A stretch of DNA of 64,000 nt from an uncultured Rhodopila sp. (GCA_903851415.1 CAINOE010000084.1:18414-82413); one strand, 5' to 3'; counted from the stretch's first letter, positions 26,164 through 34,289 are shown. Program-made: numbers and translations. Notes: generated from the sequence alone by a model not told the origin.

Positions 26164-27313
26164 TGCATTCGGACGATTTGAACGCAACTTCATCGCGGGC
26201 GACAGCCTGCCCTCCGCATTGCCGGAGACCGGCGGCGATCCGGACGTGCCGGCGTCCGGCCGCCGCCGACGGGTGGCGATCGTCCTGTTCAACCTGGGCG
26301 GTCCGGACTCGCCGGAGGCGATCCGGCCGTTCCTGCTGAACCTGTTCCAGGACCCGGCGATTCTGCGGGTACCGTTCTTCATCCGCCCGTTCCTCGCGCG
26401 GATGATCGCGAAAGCCCGGGTGCCGGGGGCGACGGCGAATTACGCCCTGCTGGGGGGCAAGTCTCCGCTGCTGGGGCTGACCCGGGAGCAGGCGTCGGCG
26501 CTGGAGGCGGCGCTGCCGGAGCTGGATGCGAAATGCTTCATCGCCATGCGCTACTGGCATCCGTTCAGCCTGGAGACGGCGCTGGCGGTGAAGGCGTGGG
26601 ACCCGGACGAGATCGTCCTGCTGCCGCTGTATCCGCATTTCTCCACCACGACGACCGGGAGTTCGGTGGCGGCGTGGCGGGAGGCGTCGCTGAAGGCCCG
26701 GCTGCTGGTGAAGTCGACGATGCTGTGCTGCTACCCGACGGATGACGGGTATATCAAGGCGACGACGGCGCTGGTGAAGGCGTCTTACGCGCGTGCGCGG
26801 GCGGAGCTGGATCCGGCGGTGCCGCTGCGGGTGCTGTTTTCGGCGCACGGGCTGCCGGAGATCATCATCAAGAACGGCGATCCGTATCAGTGGCAGGTGG
26901 AGCAGACCGTCGGCGCGGTGGTGGCGGCGTGGGGTTCGGAGGTGGATTGGAGCGTCTGCTACCAGTCGCGGGCGACGCCGCAGAAATGGATCGATCCGTC
27001 GACGGAGTCCGAGATCGAGCGGGCGGCGAAGGACAAGACGGCTGTCCTGGTGGTGCCGATCGCTTTTGTGTCGGAACATACCGAGACGCTGGTGGAGCTG
27101 GATGTGGAGTACCGGGACCTGGCGGTCGAGCTGGGGGTGCCGGGGTATTTCCGGGTGCCGACGCAGAACTCGGATGCCGGGTTTATCGCGTCGCTGGGGG
27201 ATCTGGTGCGGCGGACGCTGGAGGGCGGGTCGGGGCTGTGCAGCCAGTCGGGGGGGCGGATTTGCGCTGACCCGTTCGGGGATTGCCCGTTCCGGGTGGC
27301 GGGGTTGGGGTAG
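26153..27313 (+). CDS. hemH: Ferrochelatase
   Basis: A 386-residue enzyme starting at GTG 26153, 11 bases inside the 3' end of hemE. Family motifs are VLFNLGGPDSPEAIRPFL, MRYWHPF, LLPLYPHFSTTTTGS, LFSAHGLPEIIIKNGDPY (catalytic His), WSVCYQSRATPQKWIDPST and IAFVSEHTETLVELDVEY (metal-side Glu). It inserts ferrous iron into protoporphyrin IX. The C-terminal tail has three Cys (LCSQSGGRICADPFGDCPF) that could serve an iron-sulfur cluster, known in some alphaproteobacterial ferrochelatases. Its last approximately 90 bases recur in degenerate form at 28443-28520. Confidence 0.96.
   Translation: MPDSAFGRFERNFIAGDSLPSALPETGGDPDVPASGRRRRVAIVLFNLGGPDSPEAIRPFLLNLFQDPAILRVPFFIRPFLARMIAKARVPGATANYALLGGKSPLLGLTREQASALEAALPELDAKCFIAMRYWHPFSLETALAVKAWDPDEIVLLPLYPHFSTTTTGSSVAAWREASLKARLLVKSTMLCCYPTDDGYIKATTALVKASYARARAELDPAVPLRVLFSAHGLPEIIIKNGDPYQWQVEQTVGAVVAAWGSEVDWSVCYQSRATPQKWIDPSTESEIERAAKDKTAVLVVPIAFVSEHTETLVELDVEYRDLAVELGVPGYFRVPTQNSDAGFIASLGDLVRRTLEGGSGLCSQSGGRICADPFGDCPFRVAGLG
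27222..27311 (+). repeat. Direct repeat, left copy (3' end of hemH)
   Basis: The last 90 or so bases of hemH are repeated about 1.2 kb downstream at 28443-28509. The final 26 bases (27286-27311) are identical to 28484-28509. The intervening segment carries accessory genes, so the pair looks like the footprint of an insertion or duplication. Confidence 0.75.
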
Positions 27314-27541
27314 GGTTGATGCGGGTAGCGGATTTACGGTAGCAACCGATTACTTCCACTGCGCCAAGAAGCCTATTCCCGGGCGGAAAGCGTTAGAATT
27401 AAGGAATGAAGAAGCTTCAAATAGGAGCGCTTATTTCGTCCATGCGCACAAGCCGGGAGGCGGTGGTTTCCTTCTTCGAGAGGAGGCCGGCGTAAGGCAT
27501 GGCTCAGGCATCGGGCGGAGTGGCTCGCCCGCTACAATGCG

Positions 27542-28039
27542 ATGCGGGAAGCGGCCCTCACGGACGCCCAGGAGCGGCTCCGCGCCAGGATTTCCGCCAT
27601 AGGCATTCCCATCAGGCTCTCGTTGATTGACGAAGCGGCATTGCAGGCATGGGAAGAGCAATGGAGGCCCCGCTCCGGCCGGCCCGGCGGATGGAATTGG
27701 CGCGAGCAACGGCTTGCTTTACGTTCAACCCTCAACCGCTTCGAGGTGGCGCTCTGGAGCGGCCCTGTTCTCTGCGGGCTGGCAATCGGGAAGCCGTCAA
27801 AGGGGCCAAGTCACCTGGCGTTGCAGCTCCTGGAGGGAAACCCGGCCGAGAGCCACCCGCTCAAGGGATTCGTGGCGGAATGCGCGGTAGAAGCGGGTAT
27901 CAGCTACGGGCGGTTGCTCGAGAAAGCGGAGATCCGGCTCCTTCGGCCTCTTCCGGCGGCGCTCCTGACATATCGGCGACTCGGATTTAAGGTTGAGCCG
28001 GAGAGCCCGGAGCCCCCATATTGCTTCTTGGAGATATGA
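27542..28039 (+). CDS. Hypothetical protein, possible GNAT-like acetyltransferase
   Basis: A 165-residue protein. The C-terminal region LYRRLGF-like segment (ALLTYRRLGFKVEPESPEPPYCFLEI) and the central strands FEVALWSGPVLCGLAIGKPSKG and LKGFVAECAVEAGISYGRLLEKAEIRLL fit a GNAT-type fold, but the acetyl-CoA loop is not clear. The frame stays open and coding-like upstream (KAWLRHRAEWLARYNA before ATG 27542), yet no ATG, GTG or TTG is seen there. The gene lies in the segment between the two hemH 3'-end copies and overlaps no neighbour; the 73-aa gene starts 4 bases later. Confidence 0.55.
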   Translation: MREAALTDAQERLRARISAIGIPIRLSLIDEAALQAWEEQWRPRSGRPGGWNWREQRLALRSTLNRFEVALWSGPVLCGLAIGKPSKGPSHLALQLLEGNPAESHPLKGFVAECAVEAGISYGRLLEKAEIRLLRPLPAALLTYRRLGFKVEPESPEPPYCFLEI

Positions 28040-28043
28040 GCCG

Positions 28044-28265
28044 ATGGCAGCGAAGAGCATAACGATGGGGTTTATGGCGGCACGGCCTCGTTTGGAGGCC
28101 CCGTCTCGCCATGCGTTACTTGTGGCAGGCTTTCGAGCCAAGCTTGCCGGTAGGAAAGGCCCCCTCGATAGCATCCCGGCCGAACAGCTCGAGCAAGCCC
28201 GCAAGGAATTCCGGGAGCTTCCCGAGGTGGCGGGCGAGCCGCTACCGGCCCCGAAGCGCGGTTAG
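28044..28265 (+). CDS. Small hypothetical protein paired with the upstream gene
   Basis: A 73-residue protein starting at ATG 28044 (MAAKSITMGFMAARPRLEA), basic and helical, with ending LEQARKEFRELPEVAGEPLPAPKRG. It follows the 165-aa gene after 4 bases, so they form an operon. It has no recognisable domain. A modifier/partner or toxin/antitoxin relation with the GNAT-like protein is possible but unproved. Confidence 0.5.
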   Translation: MAAKSITMGFMAARPRLEAPSRHALLVAGFRAKLAGRKGPLDSIPAEQLEQARKEFRELPEVAGEPLPAPKRG

Positions 28266-28301
28266 GCTGGCCTACATCGTGCTCGGGAGGCTTCGGGCAT
28301 C

Positions 28302-28427
28302 ATGAGCTTTGAAACCTATTGGCTGGTCATCGCTCCGGCGGCCATACTCGGCCTGTCGGGTATCGCATGGGCGGGTTTGTGGCTCACGCGCAGCCACTGT
28401 CACGCTCCGGCAAAGCCGCTGCGGTAA
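28302..28427 (+). CDS. Very small membrane protein
   Basis: A 41-residue ORF starting at ATG 28302 with one membrane helix, YWLVIAPAAILGLSGIAWAGLWL, and a short tail with Cys-His (RSHCHAPAKPLR). It lies between the 73-aa gene and the right-hand copy of the hemH 3' end. Support is the hydrophobic pattern only. Confidence 0.4.
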   Translation: MSFETYWLVIAPAAILGLSGIAWAGLWLTRSHCHAPAKPLR

Positions 28428-28442
28428 CGCAGGCAGCGAAAC

Positions 28443-28509
28443 GGGAGGGCGGGTCGGGGTTGTGCTGATCCGTTTGGAGATTACCCGTTCCGGGTGGCGG
28501 GGTTGGGGT
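28443..28509 (+). repeat. Direct repeat, right copy of the hemH 3' end
   Basis: A degenerate copy of hemH bases 27222-27311 with an internal deletion of roughly 24 bases. The part from 28484 to 28509 is an exact match to 27286-27311. The copy lies just before the parD-parE operon. Confidence 0.75.
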
Positions 28510-28562
28510 GAGACTTGCGGCTAGTACCTGATTTTGGTATTTTGGTCATGGAGGGCATGATC

Positions 28563-28814
28563 ATGGGCAAGAGCACGTCTGTCAGCCTGGGCGAGCATTT
28601 TACCGGGTTTATTGAGGAGCAGGTTGCCGGGGGCCGGTATGGCAACGCGAGCGATGTCGTTCGCGCGGGCCTGCGGCTGCTGGAGGACCAGGAGACGAAG
28701 CTGGCGGCGCTGCGGGCGGCTTTGATCGAGGGTGAAGAGAGCGGCGAGCCGGAGGCATTCGATTTTGAGGCGTTTATTGCTCGCAAGCGCGGGGCTGGAA
28801 CGTCGGGGGAGTGA
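28563..28814 (+). CDS. parD: ParD-type antitoxin (ribbon-helix-helix)
   Basis: An 83-residue protein. [43 protein letters not shown] is the classical ParD ribbon-helix-helix, and the rest is a disordered toxin-binding tail. ATG 28563 is chosen because GGAGGG lies 7 bases upstream; ATG 28557 is too close to it. It represses its operon and neutralises ParE. Its stop overlaps the GTG start of the toxin. Confidence 0.9.
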   Translation: MGKSTSVSLGEHFTGFIEEQVAGGRYGNASDVVRAGLRLLEDQETKLAALRAALIEGEESGEPEAFDFEAFIARKRGAGTSGE

Positions 28815-29101
28815 GCGGTTACCGGGTTCCGCCTCGGGCGCAGGCGGACCTTGAGGACATCTGGGATTGCACGGTTGATCGCTGGGGCGGCGGACAGGCG
28901 GAGCGGTATGTCCGGGACATTTATCTGGCGGTTGAGAGCTTGGTGGCTACGCCCGGTCTTGCCCGTTCGTGCGACGACATCCGGCGGGGATATTGGAAGT
29001 ATCCGGTTGGGTCGCATATGATTTTCTTCACGCGGTATTCTTACCGGATTGATGTCGTTCGGATTTTGCACAGCCGGATGGATTTCGAACGGCGTCTTTA
29101 G
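28811..29101 (+). CDS. parE: ParE-type toxin
   Basis: A 96-residue RelE/ParE-fold protein starting at GTG 28811. [34 protein letters not shown] and the end [19 protein letters not shown] are standard ParE features; ParE proteins poison DNA gyrase. It overlaps parD by four bases. A degraded piece with the same N-terminal sequence ([10 protein letters not shown]) is present at 31408-31446. Confidence 0.9.
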   Translation: MSGYRVPPRAQADLEDIWDCTVDRWGGGQAERYVRDIYLAVESLVATPGLARSCDDIRRGYWKYPVGSHMIFFTRYSYRIDVVRILHSRMDFERRL

Positions 29102-29250
29102 GGCGCCGGGCGACCCGGAGATAGTGGTTCCTGTGCACGCTTCGGGGTAGGCTACCAACATATCTTGACACTGATCCAGTCAGCCCCCCGTTTCGTCCGG
29201 TCGGCGGGGCGTTGTAATATCGAAAAGGGATTGCGTGGCCAGGAAGGTCG

Positions 29251-29556
29251 ATGGCGTGTTTTACCGTTGTTGGTGCGACAGCGGCCGAGGCGCCGACCGC
29301 GGCAGCCGCGGTGGAAGCGGCTAAAGCCGCGTTCGCCCGTCAGGACTATAAGTCTGGCATCCCACTCGTTCGCCGTTGGGCCGAAAATGGTAACGCAGCA
29401 GCGCAGTATCTGATGCGGGAAGCAGCGTTAGGGAACTACGGCGGTCCCCGGAATGAAGCGGAGGCCCTGCGCTGGTATCGAAAGGCTGCCCATCTTGAAA
29501 ATGCCGACGCAGCTCGCGCGGCGGCAACGGTCTTGAGGGCTCTGCCGTTGCGCTAG
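29251..29556 (+). CDS. Short Sel1-repeat protein
   Basis: A 101-residue protein with about one and a half Sel1-like repeats: AFARQDYKSGIPLVRRWAENGNAAAQYLMREAALGNYGGPRNEAEALRWYRKAAHLENADAARAAA. Sel1 repeats mediate protein contacts in signalling and envelope complexes. The N-terminus MACFTVVGATAAEA may be the end of a signal peptide whose first part is lost, so the gene could be truncated at its 5' end. Confidence 0.55.
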   Translation: MACFTVVGATAAEAPTAAAAVEAAKAAFARQDYKSGIPLVRRWAENGNAAAQYLMREAALGNYGGPRNEAEALRWYRKAAHLENADAARAAATVLRALPLR

Positions 29557-29594
29557 GCACGCAACAGGCACAAACCAACGCCGCCGCTGGTATG

Positions 29595-30206
29595 TCACTG
29601 AGTTGAAACCGGTGTGCCTTTGTCAATCGTCGCCATCAGATGTAGCTCTGGCAGGAGGTTGGGAGCGTCGGTATGGGGCTTTGACGTGATGGACAGCACC
29701 CAATGTTTCTGACCGAACTCCGCTCGAAACATGTGCTGCGTCGATCTGCCATCCGGTTCTGACCGTTCCAAAGAGGGCGTTACGGTAACGCCTTCGCCGC
29801 TTAGCTTATTCAGCAACATCTGCTGCACTGATCTCAGATCACCCGACAGAGCGATCACCTGACACGCTCCACTATCATAAGACACCAGTGAATGTTTGCC
29901 TGACGCCGTGCTGGCACCGAATACCTGACCAGAGCTAATCGCGCCCAAAAACGATGCAGCTTGAGGCTCAGGAACTGGCGGAAGATGGTGCGAGGCGATC
30001 CAATCTCGTAATGCCACTGTGTCCCCTGTGAAACGCATACAGGTTTGGAAAAGTCCGACGACCTGTGGTGTATCTGGGTCGGGCGCGGTCACTTGCGCAC
30101 CTGCCGGAGCGGCGCCCCATAGAAGTAAGCCCACGGTTGCACGGAGACAGGTCGACCGAAAGCGGCTGGCTCGGGCGGCGGCGAAGGTCATCACGATATT
30201 GCACAT
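29595..30206 (-). CDS. Secreted hypothetical protein
   Basis: A 203-residue protein. The N-terminus MCNIVMTFAAARASRFRSTCLRATVGLLLWGAAPAGAQ reads as a signal peptide ending AGA-Q; ATG 30191 (MTFAAARAS) is an alternative start. The mature part (VVGLFQTCMRFTGDTVALRDWIASHHLPPVP) resembles the NMCC_0638-like/DUF family of secreted proteins in alphaproteobacteria, with two Cys. Function unknown. It lies in the accessory stretch between TA modules. Confidence 0.6.
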   Translation of the reverse strand: MCNIVMTFAAARASRFRSTCLRATVGLLLWGAAPAGAQVTAPDPDTPQVVGLFQTCMRFTGDTVALRDWIASHHLPPVPEPQAASFLGAISSGQVFGASTASGKHSLVSYDSGACQVIALSGDLRSVQQMLLNKLSGEGVTVTPSLERSEPDGRSTQHMFRAEFGQKHWVLSITSKPHTDAPNLLPELHLMATIDKGTPVSTQ

Positions 30207-30509
30207 AACCGTTGTTTGCCTGATCGGCAATGAGTGGTCAACGGGCAGTGTTAGCCGCGTCTGTATCGGCTCGTATGCCGGAGCCAATAATGCCTTGAAC
30301 GCTTGCACACTGCATGAAAGCCCGTCTAACTCCGTTCAACGAATGTTTAACCGCTGCGCGTTTTAGTTGCGGCAGCGCTAATTCTTATCCATGGCAGGAA
30401 CACTTCGCCACCAAATTGCCGGAAGTTCCGTCGCTGCTACTCGACCCCTCATGTGTGGATAGCGTCTCGACCCATGCACCGGATTGGGGCATCCGTCGAA
30501 GGCCCGGGC

Positions 30510-30956
30510 TCAACCCGCACTGGCCGGCAGAAACTCAAACGGGTCATGCGCCGCAACCCCAAGCACCCGGAAATGCCGCAGAGTCCGCGTCAGCACGCTA
30601 AACCCCCGAAGCTGCGCGGTCGCCGCAATCGTCAGATCAGCCAATTCCGGAGCATGCCCCGCCCCGCGCGCCTGATCGGCCAGCCGACCCACCAACCGCG
30701 CCACCGGAACGTCCAGCGGCAAAACTCGCGCACTATACAGATGCAGCACCGTCTCCAGCCACCCATCCAGCCGATCGGCCTTCCGAGAGGCACCCTCGCG
30801 CCGGGCCTTGGCGATCCCGTCCTCGATCTCCGCGACGGTAACCACCGAGAGAAATAGATGCCCGCTGTTCCGGTCCATCCAATCCATCAGCGCCGGCGCC
30901 GCCCTGGCTTTGGTGGGTGCCCCGGCCGACAGCACGTTGGTGTCGACCAGGTACAC
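30510..30956 (-). CDS. vapC: VapC-type PIN domain toxin
   Basis: A 148-residue PIN ribonuclease starting at GTG 30956. The acidic residues are in YLVDTNVLS (Asp5), VVTVAEIEDG (Glu) and HAPELADLTIAATAQ (Asp), followed by SVLTRTLRHFRVLGV. PIN toxins cut tRNA or rRNA when freed from the antitoxin. It begins 4 bases after the Phd-type antitoxin gene on the same strand. Confidence 0.88.
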   Translation of the reverse strand: MYLVDTNVLSAGAPTKARAAPALMDWMDRNSGHLFLSVVTVAEIEDGIAKARREGASRKADRLDGWLETVLHLYSARVLPLDVPVARLVGRLADQARGAGHAPELADLTIAATAQLRGFSVLTRTLRHFRVLGVAAHDPFEFLPASAG

Positions 30957-30960
30957 GCCG

Positions 30961-31203
30961 CTACAGATCCGCCTCGCGCAACGAGCCGGAGTTCCGCTCC
31001 GGCAGGTCGCCCGGTTCGAGCGGCGCCTCCATCAGCAGGCGGCCGAACGAGGGCACCCGGGACAGGCGTTGCCACTCCTCGAAACTCAGCACGACAGCCT
31101 CCTTCCGGCCGCGCCGGGTGATGATCGAGGGTTGCCCATGCCGAGCGTCGTCGATGACCTTGGACAAAGTCGCCTTGGCGTCGCGGAGCTGGATTTCAAT
31201 CAT
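30961..31203 (-). CDS. Phd/YefM-type antitoxin
   Basis: An 80-residue antitoxin. IEIQLRDAKATLSKVIDDARHGQPSIITRRGRKEAVVLSFEEWQRL is the Phd/YefM N-terminal DNA-binding and dimer domain; the C-terminus is the flexible toxin-binding tail. It is the first gene of the pair with the PIN toxin. A perfect palindrome, 31216-31230, lies 13 bases upstream of its start. Confidence 0.88.
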   Translation of the reverse strand: MIEIQLRDAKATLSKVIDDARHGQPSIITRRGRKEAVVLSFEEWQRLSRVPSFGRLLMEAPLEPGDLPERNSGSLREADL

Positions 31204-31215
31204 GGGATCACCCGG

Positions 31216-31230
31216 TGACTACTGTAGTCA
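31216..31230. promoter_or_regulatory. Palindromic operator candidate for the phd-vapC pair
   Basis: TGACTACTGTAGTCA is a perfect 15-base palindrome 13 bases upstream of the antitoxin start. Its position fits autoregulation by the Phd-type antitoxin with the toxin as co-repressor. Confidence 0.6.
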
Positions 31231-31384
31231 TCATAAGGCTTATAGGCATGGAATGCAAACCCGGCAGCTCGGGCTCGACAACCTTCCTCGATCCTCGCAG
31301 GGATTGTGGCACCGATGATCCGGAGCGATATCAATGCGCTGACGTCGTTTGGGATCCGGTTGCTGGCCGGCTTAGATTTCTTGT

Positions 31385-31446
31385 GGCTGGCCTACATCCA
31401 GCTCGGGAGGATTCGGCTATCGCCCCGGGCGCAGGCGGATCTGGAA
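31385..31446 (+). pseudogene. parE fragment with an adjoining duplicated segment
   Basis: Bases 31385-31417 are near-identical to 28265-28297 (GGCTGGCCTACAT..GCTCGGGAGG.TTCGG). The following bases encode [11 protein letters not shown], the N-terminus of ParE as in 28811-29101, and then lose similarity. It is a remnant left by recombination between the two toxin regions. Confidence 0.5.
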
Positions 31447-31530
31447 GTTCGCTCCAAAGGTGATCGAGACGCCGCTAAAGGCATTCGCTTCGGCGATAAT
31501 CCGACCGCGAGACAATCTGCCGCGACACGC

Positions 31531-31954
31531 TCACCCCCGGGCAGTGAACCCGTGCCGGAGGTCGTGTAAGTCCCCGAAACGAACGATCCGGGTGTCATAT
31601 GTGATGAGAGGGCAGGCTCGTTCGATCGCCGTTGCGATGAGCAGGCGGTCGGCCCGGTCTCGGCGCTCAAGAGGGTCCAGCCGATAGGAACGCAACGCAG
31701 CGCGGTGGCCCAAAGGCAAGATTTCAACACCGGGCCGATCGGCGAAGCGCTCGATCCAGTCGTCAAGCGGACGAACCAACTCTATCCGACCGTAGTAGAC
31801 CGATTGTGCGATCTCCCAAACGGTGATCGCGCTGATCAGCACGGTGCCGCCGTCCCGCCAGCAGGCTTCGATCAGGCCGAGAGTCTCCGGGCGCAACCGA
31901 GCAACCTTCCAGCCACAAAGCGATATGCGTGTCAAACAGGATCTCGTCCGTCAA
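31531..31954 (-). pseudogene. vapC: VapC-type PIN toxin gene with a frameshift
   Basis: The N-terminus MTDEILFDTHIALWLEG (TTG start 31954, overlapping the antitoxin stop) is in one frame. The rest, KVARLRPETLGLIEACWRDGGTVLISAITVWEIAQSVYYGRIEL to DRADRLLIATAIERACPLITYDTRI, is in another. The break lies near 31900-31910. Both halves together form a complete PIN domain, so a single small deletion (or a sequencing error) inactivates the toxin while the antitoxin stays intact. Confidence 0.75.
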
Positions 31955-32205
31955 TGCTCCAACTCGCGACCGGTTTCGGCATCAGCCGGTTCATCAAAAG
32001 CCGGAGCGGTCAGGTCGACCCCGTCGCGAACGCGAACGGATCCCGGCTGGTGGGCGAATAAGGTTCCCGTTCGCGCATTCTGGTCGAGCAGGCGGCGCAT
32101 GGCCATGGCGCCAGCCTCGGTCTTGTTCCCCTGTTTCAGCCGCTCGGCCGCCGCCTCGATCAAAGCGACGACATCGGGACGATTGATCGTAACCACCGCC
32201 ACCAC
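31951..32205 (-). CDS. vapB: VapB-type antitoxin
   Basis: An 84-residue protein. VVTINRPDVVALIEAAAERLKQGNKTEAGAMAMRRLLDQNARTG fits the plasmid-stability VapB family (ribbon-helix-helix with KTEA), and the acidic tail should bind the PIN toxin. It overlaps the start of the frameshifted toxin by three bases. A perfect inverted repeat lies 12 bases upstream of the start. Confidence 0.82.
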   Translation of the reverse strand: MVAVVTINRPDVVALIEAAAERLKQGNKTEAGAMAMRRLLDQNARTGTLFAHQPGSVRVRDGVDLTAPAFDEPADAETGRELEH

Positions 32206-32217
32206 ATGACCCTCCTG

Positions 32218-32235
32218 ATCATTAAGGCTAATGAT
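32218..32235. promoter_or_regulatory. Inverted repeat upstream of vapB, operator candidate
   Basis: ATCATTA-AGGC-TAATGAT has perfect 7-base arms and lies just before the vapB start. A further ATCATT follows at about 32239. The rest of the gap to 32508 shows no convincing gene; a long plus-strand frame there is the shadow of the flavoprotein gene. Confidence 0.55.
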
Positions 32236-32508
32236 GAGATCATTCGCCCCGAACGGCGACCTCGCATCGGTCTGGCCGCGGACGTCTTTCCTCGGATGAT
32301 CGCCTATCGCATCGACGAAACAGCATGTGAAAACCAGCGCGAAGATGCCCGCTGCCTTTGCGGCACTCTGCCCGATTCCCCTACGGCGGCTCCGGCATCA
32401 ACGCTTGGCGACCGGGCCGCGAAGGAGGCGGCTGAACCGGCCCGATTCCGGGTCGGGACGGGCCATTTTGCAGCCTCTCGTTGTCATGAACCCGCGCCAG
32501 CCTCGAGC

Positions 32509-33624
32509 CTACCCCCCGACAGCCGCCCGCTGCCGCAGGCGGGTGTGGTTGGCGGCCTGGCGCAGCAACCCGGGGAACCAGCTCGCCGCCAGGGTCGCCG
32601 CGGCCTGCGTCAGGCCGCCCATGCCGGCATGGTGCAGCCATCCCGCCAGCCGCATCTGCGGCGCCAGTGTCCGCAACAGATCGCGTTGATAGGCAGCCGA
32701 ATCACCGCCCGACAGCCATGCCTCGGCCGCGGCGCGCCCGCTATGAGTCGCGATCGCCATGCCGTCGCCGGTCAAAGACGGGATGACCGCCGCCTGGTCG
32801 CCCAGCCGGAACAAGCCGTTCGCCGGAGCCGCGGGCGCCTGATACCCGTACGGAATCCCGGCCACCGCCAGCGGACGCGGCAGCAACGGCGCGGCCCCCG
32901 CCAGCATCGCCGCGAACCGCCGGCTGGTCGCTTCGATGGCGGCCAGCAGCCCGGCCCAGCCGCCGCCGCAGGCGTGAAACTCCAGGCGGCGGACGGCGAT
33001 GCACAGCACCGCGCGGCCATCCTCCACCGGCTGCAGCCCGGCATAGCCGCCCGGAAACAACGTCAACTCGGTCGTGCCGTCCAGCTCCCGCGCCCGCTCG
33101 GAGCGGAGCGACAAATACATCTTCATCCCGATGGCACCGCCGCCGGGGCGAGGGCGGGGCAGGTCGCGCAAATCGTGCTTGCCCGTCGCCAGGAACACGG
33201 TCTCGGTCATCCATGCCGCGCCCGCATCGTCGGTCGCCGTCCACAAGCCGTCCTCGAACCCGATGCGGCGGATGCTGCGGCCGGCGCGAAGCTCGGCGCC
33301 CGCCGCCTGCGCCCGCCGCAGCAGCGCGTCGTCCAGCACGCGGCGGGACAGGCTCATCGCCGGGAACGGCAGCGCAGCCTCGGCGACGCGCTCGCCATGG
33401 ATCAGCCGGACCCGGCGGATCGCCGCGCCCCCCAGCGCCGCCGGATCGACCCCGAGGCCGCCCAGCCGCTGGATCGTGTCGGCGCTGAGGAAATCGCCGC
33501 ATACCTTGTCAGTCGGCCCGGTGGTCCGCTCGATCAGATTGGGCTGATGCCCGGCGCGCGCCAGGGTGATCGCGGCGGCGCAGCCAGCCGGGCCAGCGCC
33601 GATGATCAGCGGCTGGCGACGCAT
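32509..33624 (-). CDS. FAD-dependent oxidoreductase (geranylgeranyl-reductase / aromatic hydroxylase-like)
   Basis: A 371-residue flavoprotein. The dinucleotide motif is LIIGAGPAGCAAAITLARAG, CGDFLSADTIQRL is the geranylgeranyl-reductase-type second motif, and LFRLGDQAAVIPSLTGDGMAIA is the FAD ribose motif. It is the third gene of an operon after the type III PKS and a methyltransferase, overlapping the latter by 19 bases. By analogy with SrsC of Streptomyces griseus it may hydroxylate a methylated alkylresorcinol to give a quinone; reduction of an alkyl chain is the alternative. Confidence 0.82.
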   Translation of the reverse strand: MRRQPLIIGAGPAGCAAAITLARAGHQPNLIERTTGPTDKVCGDFLSADTIQRLGGLGVDPAALGGAAIRRVRLIHGERVAEAALPFPAMSLSRRVLDDALLRRAQAAGAELRAGRSIRRIGFEDGLWTATDDAGAAWMTETVFLATGKHDLRDLPRPRPGGGAIGMKMYLSLRSERARELDGTTELTLFPGGYAGLQPVEDGRAVLCIAVRRLEFHACGGGWAGLLAAIEATSRRFAAMLAGAAPLLPRPLAVAGIPYGYQAPAAPANGLFRLGDQAAVIPSLTGDGMAIATHSGRAAAEAWLSGGDSAAYQRDLLRTLAPQMRLAGWLHHAGMGGLTQAAATLAASWFPGLLRQAANHTRLRQRAAVGG

Positions 33625-34289
33625 AGCCGGAACGGAAAATACCAGGCGATCTCCGCCTGTTCAGAAGTGATCCCGGCCTGTTGCAGATACGCTTCCCAGT
33701 CCGCGCGGACGAACGAGCGAGCGACGGAGATCTGCCCGTCCTCGCGGATGAAGCGGTGCCAGAACATCAGCCGCGCCAGGATCGGGAAGCCGTAATACGC
33801 TATAATGCTGCGCTCAACGTCGCCGATGAACCAGCCGCGCCCGGCATTGGCGCGCAGCCAGACGAGGAATTCCACCACCTGCTCGTCGGTCAAATGGTGG
33901 GTGAACTGCGAGCAGATGATGAAGTCGAAGGGCTTGTCCGGCTTGTAGGCGAACGCGTCATCAGTGATGAATGCGATTTTGTCCGCCGGATCGGTTGCCG
34001 CCTCGGCCGCCCGTTTGGCCCAGGGGTTGAGGTCGATGCCGGTCAGCGCCGCCTCCGGAAAGCGGCGCCTGATCCGCCGCAGCGCATCGCCATGGCCGCA
34101 GGCGATGTCGAGCAGGGTGAAGCCGGGACACTCCTTCGCCTGCTTCGCCAGCCAGCCAAGCATCGCCCGGTGCGTCAGGGTGACGACATTGACGCGCGAC
34201 AGATCGCGCAGACACCGGGAATAATCGTCGAAATCGGCGCAGTCGGTGTCCATCCGCTCCGCCCGGGTGCTGCGCTGGGACAGCATCAT
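33606..34289 (-). CDS. SAM-dependent methyltransferase of the type III PKS operon
   Basis: A 227-residue class I methyltransferase. The AdoMet motif is FTLLDIACGHGDALRRI (motif I), with acidic LTGIDLNPWAKRAA and DFIICSQFTHHLTDEQVVEFL. The N-terminal part DDYSRCLRDLSRVN is typical of the methyltransferases paired with bacterial type III PKSs. It should methylate the phenolic lipid made by the upstream PKS, as SrsB does. It overlaps both neighbours (4 bases with the PKS, 19 with the flavoprotein). Confidence 0.85.
   Translation of the reverse strand: MMLSQRSTRAERMDTDCADFDDYSRCLRDLSRVNVVTLTHRAMLGWLAKQAKECPGFTLLDIACGHGDALRRIRRRFPEAALTGIDLNPWAKRAAEAATDPADKIAFITDDAFAYKPDKPFDFIICSQFTHHLTDEQVVEFLVWLRANAGRGWFIGDVERSIIAYYGFPILARLMFWHRFIREDGQISVARSFVRADWEAYLQQAGITSEQAEIAWYFPFRLCVASR

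Noticed and set aside
32206..33795. A 529-residue plus-strand open frame
   Set aside because: It is antisense to the flavoprotein of the PKS operon, with low-complexity Arg/Ala/Gln composition and no motif.
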